From: Morella rubra
Lineage: Eukaryota > Streptophyta > Magnoliopsida > Fagales > Myricaceae
Direction of reading: 5' to 3'
Length of the DNA stretch: 64,000 nucleotides
Assembly (NCBI GenBank): GCA_003952965.2
Contig: CM025851.1
Location: 26,115,798 to 26,179,797 of the forward strand
Numbering within the stretch: position 1 is the stretch's first letter; each line of letters opens with the position of its first letter. Below are positions 38,540 through 51,599 of the stretch, one piece after another. The position numbers and the translations under genes were made by a program. The notes under the pieces were generated by a model. The model made no database searches. It had not been told where the DNA came from and saw only the letters and a program-made list of their open reading frames with translations.

Positions 38540-41500
38540 ACCATTCGGACCGATCAAAAACACGTTCGGACATATTTCTGGAGTGACGACATACACGCGT
38601 CGCCAATGAGTGACGATAAAAATAGTCACAAAATATAAAAACCGTCCAGACTCTCAACAAAACCGTTCGGACTCTATGCTAGGGTGACAAATTGCAAATT
38701 GTTGTAACTGAGTGACAATTAGAATCGTCACAATTTTTCCAAACCCATCTGGACAATTTTTATAAAACCATCCGAATGGAATTACATAACGAATAATAAT
38801 CATCAACATATATAGTGATAAATTTAAAATCGTCATGAACGCTCAATACCGTCCGGACTACACAAAATGCATTCCAACGGGAAAAAAAATTCCGTCTGGA
38901 CTGTTAAAAAAAGTCCGCATAGGTATGACGCTTCTTCCGCGAATTGTGTGGTTCCTTGTTGCAAAACTTCAGACATGTTATATAAGAAACCATCCGGACC
39001 AATAAATACAGTCCGGATGGTTAAAGTTCTAGATCCATTTTGAATCAATTGACATATTTAATGACGATAATTTGATTGGGCCACGTGTGAAAATGATGCA
39101 GAGAACTGTCCGAACGCATATGAAATACATTCGAACGATTTTAGGAGACGTTAAACCTGCCAGACTTTGTGAAAATCACAAACTCCCTCTCCTCTCTCAA
39201 ACTTTTCTCTCAAACGTTTCACTCCCCATTTGAGATCTCTCAAATAACTTCAGGTAAAACTTTTTTCATGAGTTTGCTTCTCAATTTCATGCATTTCAAT
39301 TCAATTCCGTCCGTTATTTAGTTTGTTGGTTGTTTTGTTGATCAAATTATGCTGCTTTGGTTTGGTTCATCGAAACACTATTCGGACGGTATTTTACAAT
39401 GTCCGGACTCGATATCTAACATCCGAACGGTTATTAGACGTGTGGATGGCATACAATTTAAACGAAACAGTTTGATTTTCGTGCGAACGGTTTTTCCTAA
39501 TGTTCGGACGGTTTTTGCTAGGTTGACCATGGAACACTCGGGAGAAGTATCACTAATGTCGGGGACAGACAGAGCGACCAGCTTGGGCAGACGCCTTTTT
39601 AGTGGAGTTGAAAGAGAGTATTCGGGTGATAGTGAGGCCGACGCATTCGTTGTGCATGGAGCTCCAATGCCGCTTGACCGGTCTAGAGACCAAACTTGCT
39701 CTAACGGATAGGGCTCTACGGAAGAGTTGAATATTATGCGGATGGAACTGTTCTCTGTGAGAAACAATTGTCTCAGTTGTCCCAGTCTGTCCATACCGTT
39801 CTGATACAGCTGCAGACACTTGTCAGATGGGTGGATAATATGGAGGAGCATTTGGCGCATGTTCGTGACGCCCTCGGACAAGATCTGGACGAGCAGCTCG
39901 TGATTTGGACTAGTTTCTGTTTATGCTTTATCACTATTATTTATTTATCGTTTGAAAGACCGTCTCCGGTTTGTACTAGACATTATGATCGTGTTTTTCG
40001 TTCTGTATTTGGATTATTTTTGATATTTTATATTAGTTTATGTTCTTTCACTTAATTAAATTTATTACAATTTAAACGGATAATTAGTAAATTAAATGGG
40101 TGATTACACTATGTTAACGGAACGATTAGTGTAATTAGCTTGCAATTATAATTAAATAGGTGATTAGTAAATTAATTTAAGTGAAGGAAGTTAAATTTCG
40201 TGAATTTAACAACAAAACAAAAGAAATTTTAAATAAATTTGGTAGGGGCTCGGACGACGAACATAGCGTTTGGACTCCACTACAGAGGTAGGTGTTCGAA
40301 CATAGAGGGGTAGAGTCTGGACTCGAATGATGAAATAACGCGGTTGGAACGGTTGAGTAATACGTCCGGATGCTATTGTAACAGTTGCATGGTTTACATA
40401 TATTTACGTTATACGATATCGAAAACAGAGTTACCCGTCTGGACCGTAATACACAGTCTGAACGCTATTGTAACCATTGCAGGATTTACACGTGTTTAAG
40501 TTACCCGCTGGTTGAAAACAGTTGTTTCAGTCGAAACGGTATCATACCGTTCGAATGTCAGCTCAGCCAATCGTATGTTGCCACGTCGCGTGATATCGGT
40601 GGCAAGTCGTTCGCACGTCTAAAAACATGTCCGGACGGCTTTATTGTGCCGAACCGTTTTAAACGGTTTAAATTTTGGCATTTAATACTAACTGTGTTGA
40701 TTGGGCCACGTGTGCAAAATTCCGTCCGGACGCTTTGCTAAAAGTCCAGACGCTATCGACGAGTTCTGAAAAGTCGAACAGTTCGACATTTTCAAAACTA
40801 CCAAGTCATTTCTCATCAAAAATCTTTGAAATCTCAATTCTTTTATTCTAAAATCTTGGCGTAATATCACTCTTTCAAGGATTAATCACGTTTAGGTATA
40901 TTTTGCTTACTTTTAACACGATTTTAACAGTAAAATTTGATTTTTTTTTTTTTTATAGTTTTACGTATAGAATTTCAATTCCATTTTTTGCATAGTACAT
41001 TGTGTTTTTTAATTGATTTTTACATTGAAATTGATTATGTTAAGTGTTATTGTTTTAAGCATTGTTTTGAGTTAACTTAGTGTCCCGTGAGGTGGAGGGA
41101 CATGGCTGAGTTAACTCAGCGTCCATTCCGGACTTTAGAACACTTGTCAATGCGTTCGGAGGCATACATTGTTGTTTTGGATTTGTCCGGACGCTATGTG
41201 ATAGTCGTCAGGACATGTTTTCATTAAATTAAAAAATTTTGATTATCTTTTGTGTGTTCAGATGTCTTTTAATTCATGTTCGAACGTATGTAACATCCCT
41301 ACGGGGATACGTTGTCGTTTTGATTTAGTCCGGACGCTTTTTAATTTAGTTCGGACGTTTTAATGTTGAAATTAAATAGTTTTTTATTTGTTTAATGTTC
41401 GGACGGATATTATTTGTCGGTCCGGACACCTTTGTGATGTCCGAACGCTTTAACAAGCAGTCTAGACATCTTCAACTTTGCATTTGGACGCTATTTTTGT
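38540..41500. repeat. Left array of GTYCGRAC-type subterminal motifs
   Basis: More than twenty degenerate copies of a palindromic 8-12-mer occur on both strands. Examples are CGTTCGGAC near 38562, CCGTTCGGACTC near 38661, CCGTCCGGAC near 38849, ATTCGGACGG near 39379 and GTTCGGACGG near 39502. In En/Spm elements, clustered subterminal motifs bind the TNPA protein. That function is inferred here from arrangement only. Confidence 0.75.
39529..40055 (+). pseudogene. CACTA accessory ORF A, coiled-coil C-terminus, frameshifted
   Basis: An ATG at 39529 opens a 61-codon frame (MEHSGEVSLMSGTDRATS...) to a stop at 39709. A second frame from about 39715 reads YYADGTVLCEKQLSQLSQS and then a heptad-like stretch ending VDNMEEHLAHVRDALGQ. 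The last part resembles the end of accessory ORF B (HIEEHLS-stop-IRDVLK). This suggests A and B are duplicates, with A having lost its middle. I know no function for it. Position between the left motif array and the transposase genes suggests an element-encoded accessory protein. Confidence 0.45.
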
Positions 41501-41519
41501 GTTTAGACGTATTTTCTAA

Positions 41520-42565
41520 TTGTTTGAAGGCTTGTTATGCAGATTGAAAAAAAAAGAGCAAGCGTGCACGTACGAGTGGCCAGCTGATATCGAGCAACCT
41601 TTCGGTTCTACTTTGACGTTGGAGCAGCATACAACAATTGTTATGTCCCGCTCGATTGTTGTCGAGCTGGACATAAAGTTGGCGGATTTTTACGACCTGA
41701 CTTTTGAGGGCTGGACGCTTCCGGAGTTGGTGGAGGAGATAGGTTGGCTTCCGTTGATTCATAGGACTGGGTATGCATCGAGAAACCTAGTGCGGGAGTT
41801 CTATTGTGCCATTTTACAGGCGATGGACATCGAGGAGCCTAGTATGGAGCTCACAGTTCGTAATGTTCTGATCGTATTCTCGCCGGACGGATTATGCAAC
41901 TGATCTTATGCTCTGCCATTGACCCAAGGAAGCACACTATGGAGCTATCTTATAGCTGGCAGAGTTCTTGTACCTAGTAGTTGTTTGGGGGCTACCTGTT
42001 GATATGACGTCCTACATCTATCTGTCCGTTCGTGCGGAGGCCCTGAAGACGAATGCTATAACATCATTGCCGCACGAGAATCTATTGACCTAGTTCCTGC
42101 ACTCTCTGCTGGTACCCGAGGGTGCTAACGAGTCGAGGCCCGTTCCACTTGGGTCTATCAACAAGACAACATTCTCTAAATTGATTGCCCGGACATATCG
42201 AGCACTGAATGTCGCTCAGGCTACTAGAGTTAGATGACAGGAGCAACAGGATCCTAGGCAGAGCTCGACCCAGGGATTTGGGGCACAGTGACCGGGTTGG
42301 ATGGACGACATGATGACGCAGCTGACTGAACGGATGCAATCGGTCTTGCGGCCCACCCATGAGATGGTCAGTGATATCAGTTGTCGGCTGACAACTTTGG
42401 AGCAAAAGGTCATTGACATGGACTCTAGGTGGAAGAAGGAGATCACTGTGGTTCAGGAGGCCATAAGGAAAGCGGCAACTAGTACTGAGTTATTTACATT
42501 GACTCAGCGGGTCGTGCATATAGAGGAGCACCTTAGTTAAATCCGTGACGTTTTAAAAACATAGA
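41520..42565 (+). pseudogene. CACTA accessory ORF B (plant transposon protein-like), broken
   Basis: The first 127-codon frame (41520-41903) includes IVVELDIKLADFYDLTFEGW and RNLVREFYCAILQAMDIEEP. The E--GW ... VREFY--I pattern resembles the putative plant transposon protein domain (Transposase_32 type). Later frames continue with FSKLIARTYRALNVAQATR (about 42177-42233) and a coiled-coil tail (42301-42540: MTQLTERMQ ... TLTQRVVHIEEHLS). Stops and frameshifts lie between them. One TGA at about 42291 fits decay of an arginine CGA. The true start is uncertain: a TGCAG just before 41540 could be a splice acceptor. The domain call is from memory. Confidence 0.5.
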
Positions 42566-42904
42566 TGATGACCTGTAGTTTATTATGATGTTTATTTTTT
42601 TTATTCTGTTTTGAGGACATTTACTTTTCTATTATGTTTTGTGGACATCGATTTGTATTTATTTGATGTTATTTTGTTTATATTATGTTTTGACGATATT
42701 TGATATATTTATGTTATCTCAGTTATGTTATAATTGTTATTAGAACTTAAACAATAATATTAAAGTTCGTCAAAAACCGTTCGAACGACTTTGAAATCGT
42801 TCGAACGGTTTCTTATACGGTTAGGACGATTTCGTTTATGATCCTTTCATTTAGACCCTGTCGTTTGGGGATTTCCAAACGGCGTCGTGCAATGTAAGAT
42901 ACTG

Positions 42905-45900
42905 TTCGGACTCAGGGGTGGAACCAAGCCATGGCGAACCATAGCAACCGCCATGGTTGGCTTCGCCCAAAACAAATTTTTATATGTAAATAAATAAATA
43001 AATAAATATATATATATATATTTTATAAATAGGTTGGCCTGGGCCCGCCATGGTTGAGCCCAGGGCCTAGGCCAAAATATATTTTTACAGGTTTGCTATT
43101 TTTTCATGGCCTGCATCACTGCACGCACCTGGCCTGCACACGCGACACACACTTTTTTTTTTTTTTTTTTTTCTCTCTCAGCTCCTTTTTCTCTTTTTCT
43201 AAGTTTCAATTTCGTCTTAGCGCCGCTGTCAAGTCTCAGCACCTCTTTCTCAATTTTCTCTCTCTAAACCATACGACAGCGGCAGCGGCGTACCAGTGCT
43301 GCAGTGCCTCTCTCGCTCTCTCAAGTCTTAGCGCCACCAGCTACTGCCTACCGCCGCCGTGCTGCGCCGCCCAGGTATGGCTTTCGCCTTTTAGCCTTTC
43401 CTTACTTTCTTCTCACTTCTCTAAATCTGATTCTCTCTATCCCTAAGGCCTCACTTCTTAGATTTTCTCTGCCCCACCGTGCAGCCACCGCCGTCCGCCG
43501 CACCACAGACCTTTTGGCTCTTGTCCACTCCTAAGAGGTATTTATAATTATGTTGATTTGATAATTTTGATTTTGAAGGGCTGATCAATGTCCAATTTCG
43601 AATGATTTTTTTTGGGTGAAATTGTGAATTTAAGTGCTTTTTTTTGTGAATTAATTTATACTTATATTTTGAAATTGTTCAGTTTATGATTATCTTGTCA
43701 TGTGAAATTAATTTGTATGAATGTATGATTGAGATTTGAGAATTTGAGATTGAGAATTTGTAATTATCTTGAATTATGTTTTGATTCCAAATTAGGGCAC
43801 GTTAGGCAGAATTAATTATATATAAAATAGAATTATTGCATTTTAATTTTTCCAGCATCTTTCTTTTTGTCAATGTCTAGGAATAGTTGCAGGTTCTCTC
43901 TTTAATTTTAGATGGTTCAGTATACTTGATTGATTTAGCTTTATATCTTAGACAGTGAATAATTTGAGAGAAATTATTTGATTACTAGGTAATTTGTATG
44001 AATTTTGCTTTGTTTTGTTTAGATAATGGAAAGGTTTTTCACAAAAAAGCCAGGAAGCGTGGAGTCGTCTAATACTCCTAATGTGCTACTAGTTCTGAAA
44101 TGGATACTAGTTTGAAAAGACCTCGTTTCTATTTAGTCCGATGATATTGTTACTGACCCAGGGTTACGTAAACCATTAAAGAATATGATGTTGGATTAGG
44201 ATCAAATTCGTAGGGAGTACTTGATCAAAGGTCCTTTCAACCGCGGCCATAATTTTCCCAAGAAGAAATATGGGAAATATGAGGGGTTTTAGGGAGGCAT
44301 GGTTCAAAGATTATCCGTGGTTGGAATATAGTGTATCAAAGGATGCAGCTATTGCTTGTGGTGTTATCTGTTTAGGCGACTAGAGGAGCAAGGTCCGGGG
44401 GAGATGTGTTTACTTCTGTGGGATTTAACACTTGGAAAAAGGCAGTGGAGGTTTTTGGTGAGCATGTTGGTACACATGATAGTGCTCACAATGAAGCTAG
44501 AATGCAATGTGAAGCATTCAAAATCAGCGACAAAGTGTGTCGTATGCATTATCCGCACAGGGCATGATATAGAGAATGCTTATCGCATTCGTTTAATCGG
44601 TTTTAGATGCATTCGGTTTCTTTTGATGCAAGGATTACTTTTCGTGGTCATGACGAGTCCGAGAGTTCAACGAGGAAGGGCAATTTTCTTGAGCTTTTAG
44701 AATGGTACAACTAATGAAAAGGTTGCTAAGACAACTTAATGCTGGAAACAACCAAATGACTTCTCCAAAAACTCAGAAAGAATTGGTGAATGCTGTGCAG
44801 CGGAGACCACAATTGCCATTATTAAAGATATTGGGGATAATTTTTTTTCTCTTATGGTTGATGAGTCTCGAGATAATTCAGTGAAGGAGCAAATGACAGT
44901 GGTTTTGAGATATGTGAACAAACGTGGACAGGTGATAGAAAGGTTTATTGGTGTGGAACATGTTCCTAATACTTGCTCCCAATCTTTGAAAATGCTATAG
45001 ACAAATTGTTTGCAAGACATGGGTTATCAATATCCAAATTGAGAGGTCAAGGGTATGATGGGGCATCAAACATGCGAGGCGAGTTCAATGGGTTGAAGTC
45101 TCTCATTTTGAGGGATAATCCTTCTGCTACCTATATCCATTGTTTTGCTCACCAACTTCAATTGGTTATTGTGGCTATTGCAAAGAATAATTTCAAGTTG
45201 GTGATTTTTTTAATTACACTGATTGTGAATATAGTCGGAGCTTCTTGTAAAAGGAAAGATAATCTTCGGCAAAGTCAACATGAGAAGATAGTGGAGCTAT
45301 TGGATAAAAGAGAATTTCTAGTGGAAGGGGCAAAAATCAAGAAACCAGTCTTGTACGACCAGGTGATACTCGTTGATTGGGGTTTTAAATATAACATTGT
45401 AGGTGACACTTTGGGGTTCATACTACACCACAATAATGCGTCTCTTTGCTATGTGGTCAGCAGTGTTGGACGTGCTTGAAAACATATAGAGGATGGTACT
45501 TGCCCAGAACAAAGAGCCATGGCTAGGAGCTTGATGGATAAGATGCAAAGCTATGAATTTGTATTTACTATGCATTTGTTAAGGAAGATAATGGGAATTA
45601 CAAATGAATTGTCACAAGCCTTACAACGAAAGGATCAAGACATTGTTAATGCTATGAATTTGGTTGGAGTTGTGAAGAACGTTGCAGGATTTGAGGGAGA
45701 TGGATGGGATGAATTTTTGGAAGAAGTCAAAATTTTTGTGTGAATAATTCTATCAATGTGCCCAATATGGAAGATATTATACCAACTCGCGGTCGTTCGA
45801 GATGGAGGGCAAACAATTACTTATTTGCATCATTTTCGTGTGGAAGTGTTTTGCCAAGTTATTGATTTAATCGCTCAGGAGATGGATCATCGTTTCACAG

Positions 45901-46568
45901 AAGCAAGTACGAGTTACTTCTTTGCATAGCATGTCTTGATCCAAGAAACTCATTCTCAGTATTTGATCATGCTAAGTTACTTCGTCTTGCTTAGCTTTAT
46001 CCAGAAGATTTCTTAACAATTGAGAATTGTACTTAGAGATCAACTTGAAACTACATTGAGATGTTAGATTGCATGATGTTTTTTTGGGCTTCAAGATATT
46101 GGAGGTCTTGCTGTGAAGATGGTTGAGACAAGAAAGCATATTCTATATCTATTGGTTTATCAGCTTATTGAGTTGTCATTGGTCTTACCAGTTGCGACTG
46201 CAACCGTTGAGAGAGTGTTCTTTGCGATGAAGATTATCAAGACTGATTTGCGTAATAAGATGAGAGATGAATGATGAATGATTGCATGGTAGTGTACATT
46301 AAGAGAAAATTTTTGAAACTATTGAGAACGAAGTCATTTTGCAACATTTTCAGAAGATGCAGAAACGCAGGATCCAATTGCCACCTCTCAGTCGTAGTAC
46401 ATAGTACGGTATGTGTATTTCAATATTTTTAATATTTTTAGTCCTTAATTTTTGAAATTGTAATTCTAAGACAGTTTTTAGAATTACGTATGAAAAATTT
46501 TTCAATTATTTCGCTTTAAAAGTTCGCCATGGTTGACTTCTAATCCTGGTTCTGCCACTGTTCGGACT
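42905..46568 (+). mobile_element. hAT transposon nested in the CACTA element, TSD TTCGGACT
   Basis: TTCGGACT occurs at 42905-42912 and again at 46561-46568, an 8-bp target duplication as expected for hAT elements. The 3648-bp element between them begins CAGGGGTGGAACCAAG and ends, on the minus strand, CAGTGGCAGAACCAGG, which are imperfect inverted termini. CCATGGCGAAC also appears near both ends in inverted orientation. It carries a decayed transposase on the plus strand. The target site is one of the host CACTA element's own repeated motifs. Confidence 0.95.
44026..46404 (+). pseudogene. hAT transposase, TTF zinc finger/DUF4371/dimerisation type, decayed
   Basis: The gene starts at ATG 44026 with MERFFTKKPGSVESSN, the standard start of the plant ZMYM-like hAT transposases. 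Pieces follow in order. First is the TTF-type finger region (REYLIKGPFNRGHNFPKKKYG, then CLWCYLFRRLE). Next is the DUF4371 catalytic part (FFSLMVDESRDNSVKEQMTV, then LRGQGYDGASNMRGEFNGLK, then HCFAHQLQLVIVAIAKN, 44800-45200). Last is the hAT dimerisation domain (LPVATATVERVFFAMKIIKT, about 46180-46260), ending at a TAG at 46402-46404. Numerous stops and frameshifts (near 44100, 44290, 44700, 44880, 45480) make it non-functional. The extent of damage suggests the insertion is not recent. Confidence 0.85.
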
Positions 46569-47749
46569 TATTATTCGAGTATGAACGTTTGTGTTATGAC
46601 TAGACGTTGTCGTTTGAGGATTATTAAAACGGAGACCAAAGATAGCGTTGGACTGTTTGCAGTGGTTCGGACGGTTCGAGTATTTTAGGCGGCAACAATT
46701 CTCTCGAAAACTAATGCACGTAAGCGTCCGAACTTCATTTTACTCATCCGAACGGTATTCAATCATTTCAAAGTTGTAGAATTGCTGACAGGGGAGGAAA
46801 AACGGGAAATACTTAGAAAACGAGAGATTTGAGCAAGAGGAGAAGAGGAGAGCTGATTTTGAGCGTCCAACTGCATTGAATCGGGTGTGGAAGAGCAACT
46901 CATTCAAAATTTGATATTGGATTGCATTTGAGGTTAGTGGGTTCTAAATTGAATTGTTTTAGGATGAAAAACTTGGATTTTAGGATATAAAAGCATGTTT
47001 TTTTCGAAATTTTTTGGTCTAAAATGATAGCAATTGAGTTTATGCTTGGTTGTGATGTGTTTATATTGAAGTGTTTGTGATTTGGGGTGATTTTGGGAAG
47101 AATTTATAGTGAAAATGGACTTTGTACGTCAAATAATTATCTTGTTCGACAATCGCAGTCCGGACGGATTATGTTTGTCCAGACAATTTTTTTTTTTGGT
47201 TTGTATGCTTTTGCAAAAAGCGTCCGAACGCTAATGGATTGTGTGGACAGTTTAGATTACGTCCGAACGGTTTTTAGCTATTATGTTTTTGCATTCATTT
47301 AGTAGCCTTAGCCCCCGTTTAAGAATTACACAGAGTTCGGATAACGAACTCAGTTTAATTCTTGAATTGTCCACGTTATGAACAGTTTGAGTTTACAATA
47401 TGCGTAATGTGCGTAATTGTATCTGCTATTGTGTTTAGAAATTTCGATGCAAATCTCCTTTTGTCCTTTGGATACACATTCAGCATTGAGCTTATACACT
47501 TGCCTTAAATGGTGGGTGTTTATGCTCAATATTGTAGGCATGTATCTGGGGACTGAGGGGAAATGCTGTCAAAATTTCTAAAGCATCAGTCACAATGGTC
47601 GGGTCAATTACATGCAGTACGTGATATTGTAAACTTGAATGGGATAGGACCTATCACCTGAAGAAATTGGAGTTGAGTATGAATGTCATCATCATTGTTT
47701 GCATTATTTTTTGCATTATTGTTTGTATTTTCGTCTTTGAAGGAACAAT
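46569..47749. repeat. Internal GTYCGRAC motif cluster upstream of the TNP2 gene
   Basis: After the hAT element the CACTA sequence resumes with further motif copies: GTTCGGACGG near 46666, CATCCGAACGG near 46746, GTCCGGACGG near 47159 and CGTCCGAACG near 47221 and 47260. AT-rich sequence follows up to the TNP2 start. I see no separate gene. Confidence 0.6.
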
Positions 47750-50700
47750 ATGGATAAGAGCTGATTTATGAGGCTGATAGACTGAAAAGTGCGAAGTATA
47801 GTGATGGTGTTCGGATTTTATGAGTGTTGCCGTAGTTATGCAGATAGTCATGGGAATGATAAGATGTCCATGTAAGAGATGTAAGAATGTGTTGTTCCAA
47901 ACATGTAGACGAGATGGAGGATCATTTATTCATAATTGGGTTTGACCAGAGTTACACTCATTGGGTATTTCACGGAGAGTCAATTTCATAAGTTTCTATC
48001 TGGGTAGTGACTTTAGAACTTGAACCTTGTAGTGAAGACTCTGGGGGAAACATAAATGATGATATGAGAGACATGTTAGAAGATTTTGAGGGGGAGAGGG
48101 GGTTGATGAGAACGCTGGTGAAAATATGCTAGGTCTTGAAACAGTTGGGTCAGGATTTTCTGAGTATACCAAGTTATAGGCGGATGCTGAGCGAGAGTTG
48201 TATCCCGGGTGTAAGAAGTACTCAAAGTTGTCTTTCGTTGTTAGGTTACTTCATGTGAAGTCGGAGAATAATTTGACTGTAAAGGCGTTTGAAGATGTGT
48301 TGGGTTGATAAAAGATGCGCTGCCGGAGGGGGAGACACTTCCTAAATCTTATTATGAGGCAAAAAAGTTAAGAAAGAATTTAGGATTTAGCTACGATAAC
48401 ATACATGCGTGCTTAAATGACTGTGTATTGTTTTGGAAGGAGTACAGTGAGTTAGAAGAGTGTTGGTGTGTGGGGATCGAGGTGGAAGTACAGTCAGAAT
48501 ACCAATCAAAGGTTCCTCAAAAAGTGCTGCGACATTTTCCCTTGAAACCGAGGTTGCAGAGATTGTTTCTATCAAGGCAAACGGCAACAGATATGCGTGG
48601 CACCAAGAGAAGCGTGTGATTGAAGATGGGGTGATGAGGCATCTGCAGACTCTGTGGTATGGAAAGACCTCGATAAGAATATGAATGGTTTGGTCAGGAA
48701 TCTCGAACGTCCGGTTGGGTTTGGCATCTGATGGGTTCAATCTGTTTGGCAACATGAGCTTATCGTATAGTATATGGCCAGTGGTACTAATTCCATACAA
48801 TTTGTTGCCACGGAAATGTATGAAAGGATTCAAGTTTTATGCTGTCGTTGCTTATTCCGGGTCCAAGAAGTCCGGGAATGATATTGACGTCTACTTACAG
48901 CCATTGATAGATGAGTTGAAGGATTGTGGAAAATGGAGTGCAGACGTACGACACAGCCGTGTCAAGTCCATTCAAGTTACATGCTACTTTGCTTTGGACA
49001 ATAAATAATTTTCCGGCTTATGGTAATCTCTCGGGTTGGAGTACGAAAGGACGGTTAGCATGCCCTAATTGCAATGCGAACACAATGTCGTTTTGGTTGA
49101 AACATAGTTCAAACATTGTTTTTTGGGACATCGCCGGTATTTGCCGCGACGCATAGGTGGAGGCATGATGTCGACATATTTGACGGGAAAAAGAGTTTAG
49201 AGCAGCGCCTAAAGAAGTCACTGGAGAGGAGATACTTCAACAATTTGAATCGGTACCGTTATGCTCGCTCAGAAGAAGAGAAAATGGGCTGAGAATGAGT
49301 TAAGTTGGACGAAGCGCAGCATATTCTTTGAGTTGCCGTACTGGTCAGATTTGAAACTTCGACATAATTTGGACGTCATGCACATAGAGAAGAATATTTG
49401 TGACAATGTGTTGGGAACTTTGATGAAGACGAAGGACAATGCTAGTGCTCGGAGAGACTTGGCATTAATGGACATTAAAAAAGATTTGCATTTGCAGGTT
49501 CGGGGTCAGCAGGAGGTGATGCCTCCAGCATTATTTACTTTAACAAAGGATGAACGTAAGAAGTGTTGTGAATGGCTGAAGGGTGTCAAGTTTCCGGATG
49601 ATACGCCTTTAACATATCCTGGTGCGTAAATATAAAAGAAGGAAGATATTGGGTATGAAGAGTCACGACTCACAAGTCTTTTGCAGCGACTGTTACCGGC
49701 AATGATACACGGGTTGTTAGGAAACGAAGTATGTACAGTGTTGACTGAGTTGAGTTATTCTTCAGAGACTTGTGCTCAAGAACAATACGTTTAGACGTTG
49801 TGACCAGTTAGAGAAGGACATTGGAATGATTCTTTGCAAGTTGGAAGGCATTTTCCCTCCATCATTTTTTACTATTATGGTTCATTTAGTGTTCATTTAC
49901 CTCGGGAGGTGAAACTTGAGTTCAAGAAATTATCCCAAGGTTTAGAATCACGGTTGGTGATCGTGAAACTTAAATATGTATCCAATCATAAGGGCTCCAT
50001 AGTAGAGAATTATGTGTTAAATGAATGTCTAACTTTTGCTCAATGTATCTTGGTACGGTTGAGACGAGATTTAATAGAAAAGACCGGAATTATGCCGACA
50101 TGGATGATCGAAGTTGTCATTTTTCTGTGTTTACTCAAAGTGTTCGACCGCTGGGAGTTGGTAAGGGTCAAGATTTAAATAGAAAGAATTTACAAAAGCG
50201 CAGTGGTACGTACTCAACAACTGTTCAGAAATCAGCCAACATATAGAGTAAGCGCTTATAAGAATATTTTCTCATTTAAACACTTATCAGTTCATTATAT
50301 TTTAATTTAATTTATTATAAAATATCTTATTCTTTATAGCGAGCACTTGGAAGAGATGAGAAGACAATCATAAATGTTGATAGGAGGCATGAAGAAGGAT
50401 TTCGTTATGGTTTAGAAATCGGGTATTTATTTAATTTTATCTCTATTATATGTTTAATTTTAATTGATTATTATTTTTTAGATTCAAACTTAACACGTGT
50501 TTACTATTTTAGATTCAAACTATGCGCAATGAAAATCCAGGCTCGGTGTCGGATGATTTGTATGCATTAGCATCTGGTCCGGATCAACGGGCACTTTGTT
50601 ATTCTGGGTGTGTAGTGAATGGAGTTAGGTTTCACACGGTCTTTCGTGAACAGTTTCGTAACACTCAGAATAGTGGTGTGGTTGTTCCGGGGGACCATGA

Positions 50701-51251
50701 TGGGGAAGATGTTGATTTTTATGGCCAGGTCGTGGATATTTACGCGTTGCGTTATTTGCGGGAAATTTAGTTTATTTACTAAAATGTGACTGGTTTGACT
50801 TGAGTACTCAAAACTTAGGTCTTGATAAAAGTGGTCGGTTTGTTAGTATTAACACATCCCGAAAGTGATACAAAGACGACCCGTTTGTGCTAGCTTCTTA
50901 GGGGAATCAAGTATTTTATATCAATGATATGAAGTTGGGCGGTCACTGGAAGATTGTTCAAAAGATTACCCCTAGAAACACGTATGATATTCCACCTATT
51001 GAGAAGGAAGTTAGTGAAGATGGAGAAGGACCGTCGAACCGTGAAGCATACCAGGAGAATGAGTCTATTGAGATTTTTGTGGACTTTAGCTCATTTGATA
51101 TGATCCCATTGACTAGAAATGACATCGAGCTTATGTGCCGGTAACCGATGATGGTGTTCCACAACAGTGTGAAGTAGAAGGAAGTGATGATTCCTCGGAA
51201 TCGTTCAGTGAAAATTGTAGTGATTCTGAAGAATATGACTCAGAGGACTAA
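47750..51251 (+). pseudogene. TNP2-type CACTA transposase (Transposase_21), multiply broken
   Basis: ATG at 47750 starts MDKS, then a TGA where the family has Trp, then FMRLID. A Transpos_assoc domain follows (IRCPCKRCKN and MEDHLFIIGFDQSYTHWVFH, about 47860-47985). The transposase core comes next: ALPEGETLPKSYYEAKKLRK with IHACLNDC (48305-48430), KVLRHFPLKPRLQRLFLSRQ, GLASDGFNLFGNMSLSYSIW, DIDVYLQPLIDELKD, AYGNLSGWSTKGRLACPNCN and LRHNLDVMHIEKNICDNVLG (49350-49420). DUF4218 (LCKLEGIFPPSFF, GSIVENYVLNECLTF) and DUF4216 (DVDFYGQVVDIYALRY, GNQVFYINDMKLGGHWKIVQ) follow. The tail is acidic and ends SEEYDSED at 51251. AT-rich gaps at about 50240-50340 and 50420-50510 look like introns. At least six frameshifts or stops make it inactive. 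Confidence 0.85.
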
Positions 51252-51599
51252 AGTAACTTTATCGTTTCAATTTACTTTGCATTTCTATTTTATATTCATT
51301 TTGAGTAACATAATTCATTGTCTTTTTTTTCTCTAATATTGATTTATTTGGTCACAGGACGACGTCATGCCAGCGGGAGGGAAACGTCTTCGTGCGATTC
51401 ATCAGTTCGAGCTGAGAGTAGTCCCGTACACTAGCAGTGTCGGGTCCTTCACTTAGGGATAGGAACGAATTATCGTCCCCTACACAGCCAGTCCAGTAGG
51501 CACCCAAAGTAGTTGTGCGTGTAAGTATCTTACCCCGTCAATCTTGATTAAATATTATGACTTTTAAATTTCTATGCTTAACTGAATTTTAAATTTATT

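Noticed and set aside
38540..41500. Motif array as a CRISPR or satellite array
   Set aside because: Copies are short, degenerate, irregularly spaced and on both strands, and the host is a plant. They fit subterminal transposase-binding motifs instead.
42913..46560. hAT region as a host zinc-finger gene
   Set aside because: It has transposon termini, an 8-bp duplication and many stops, and lies inside another transposon.
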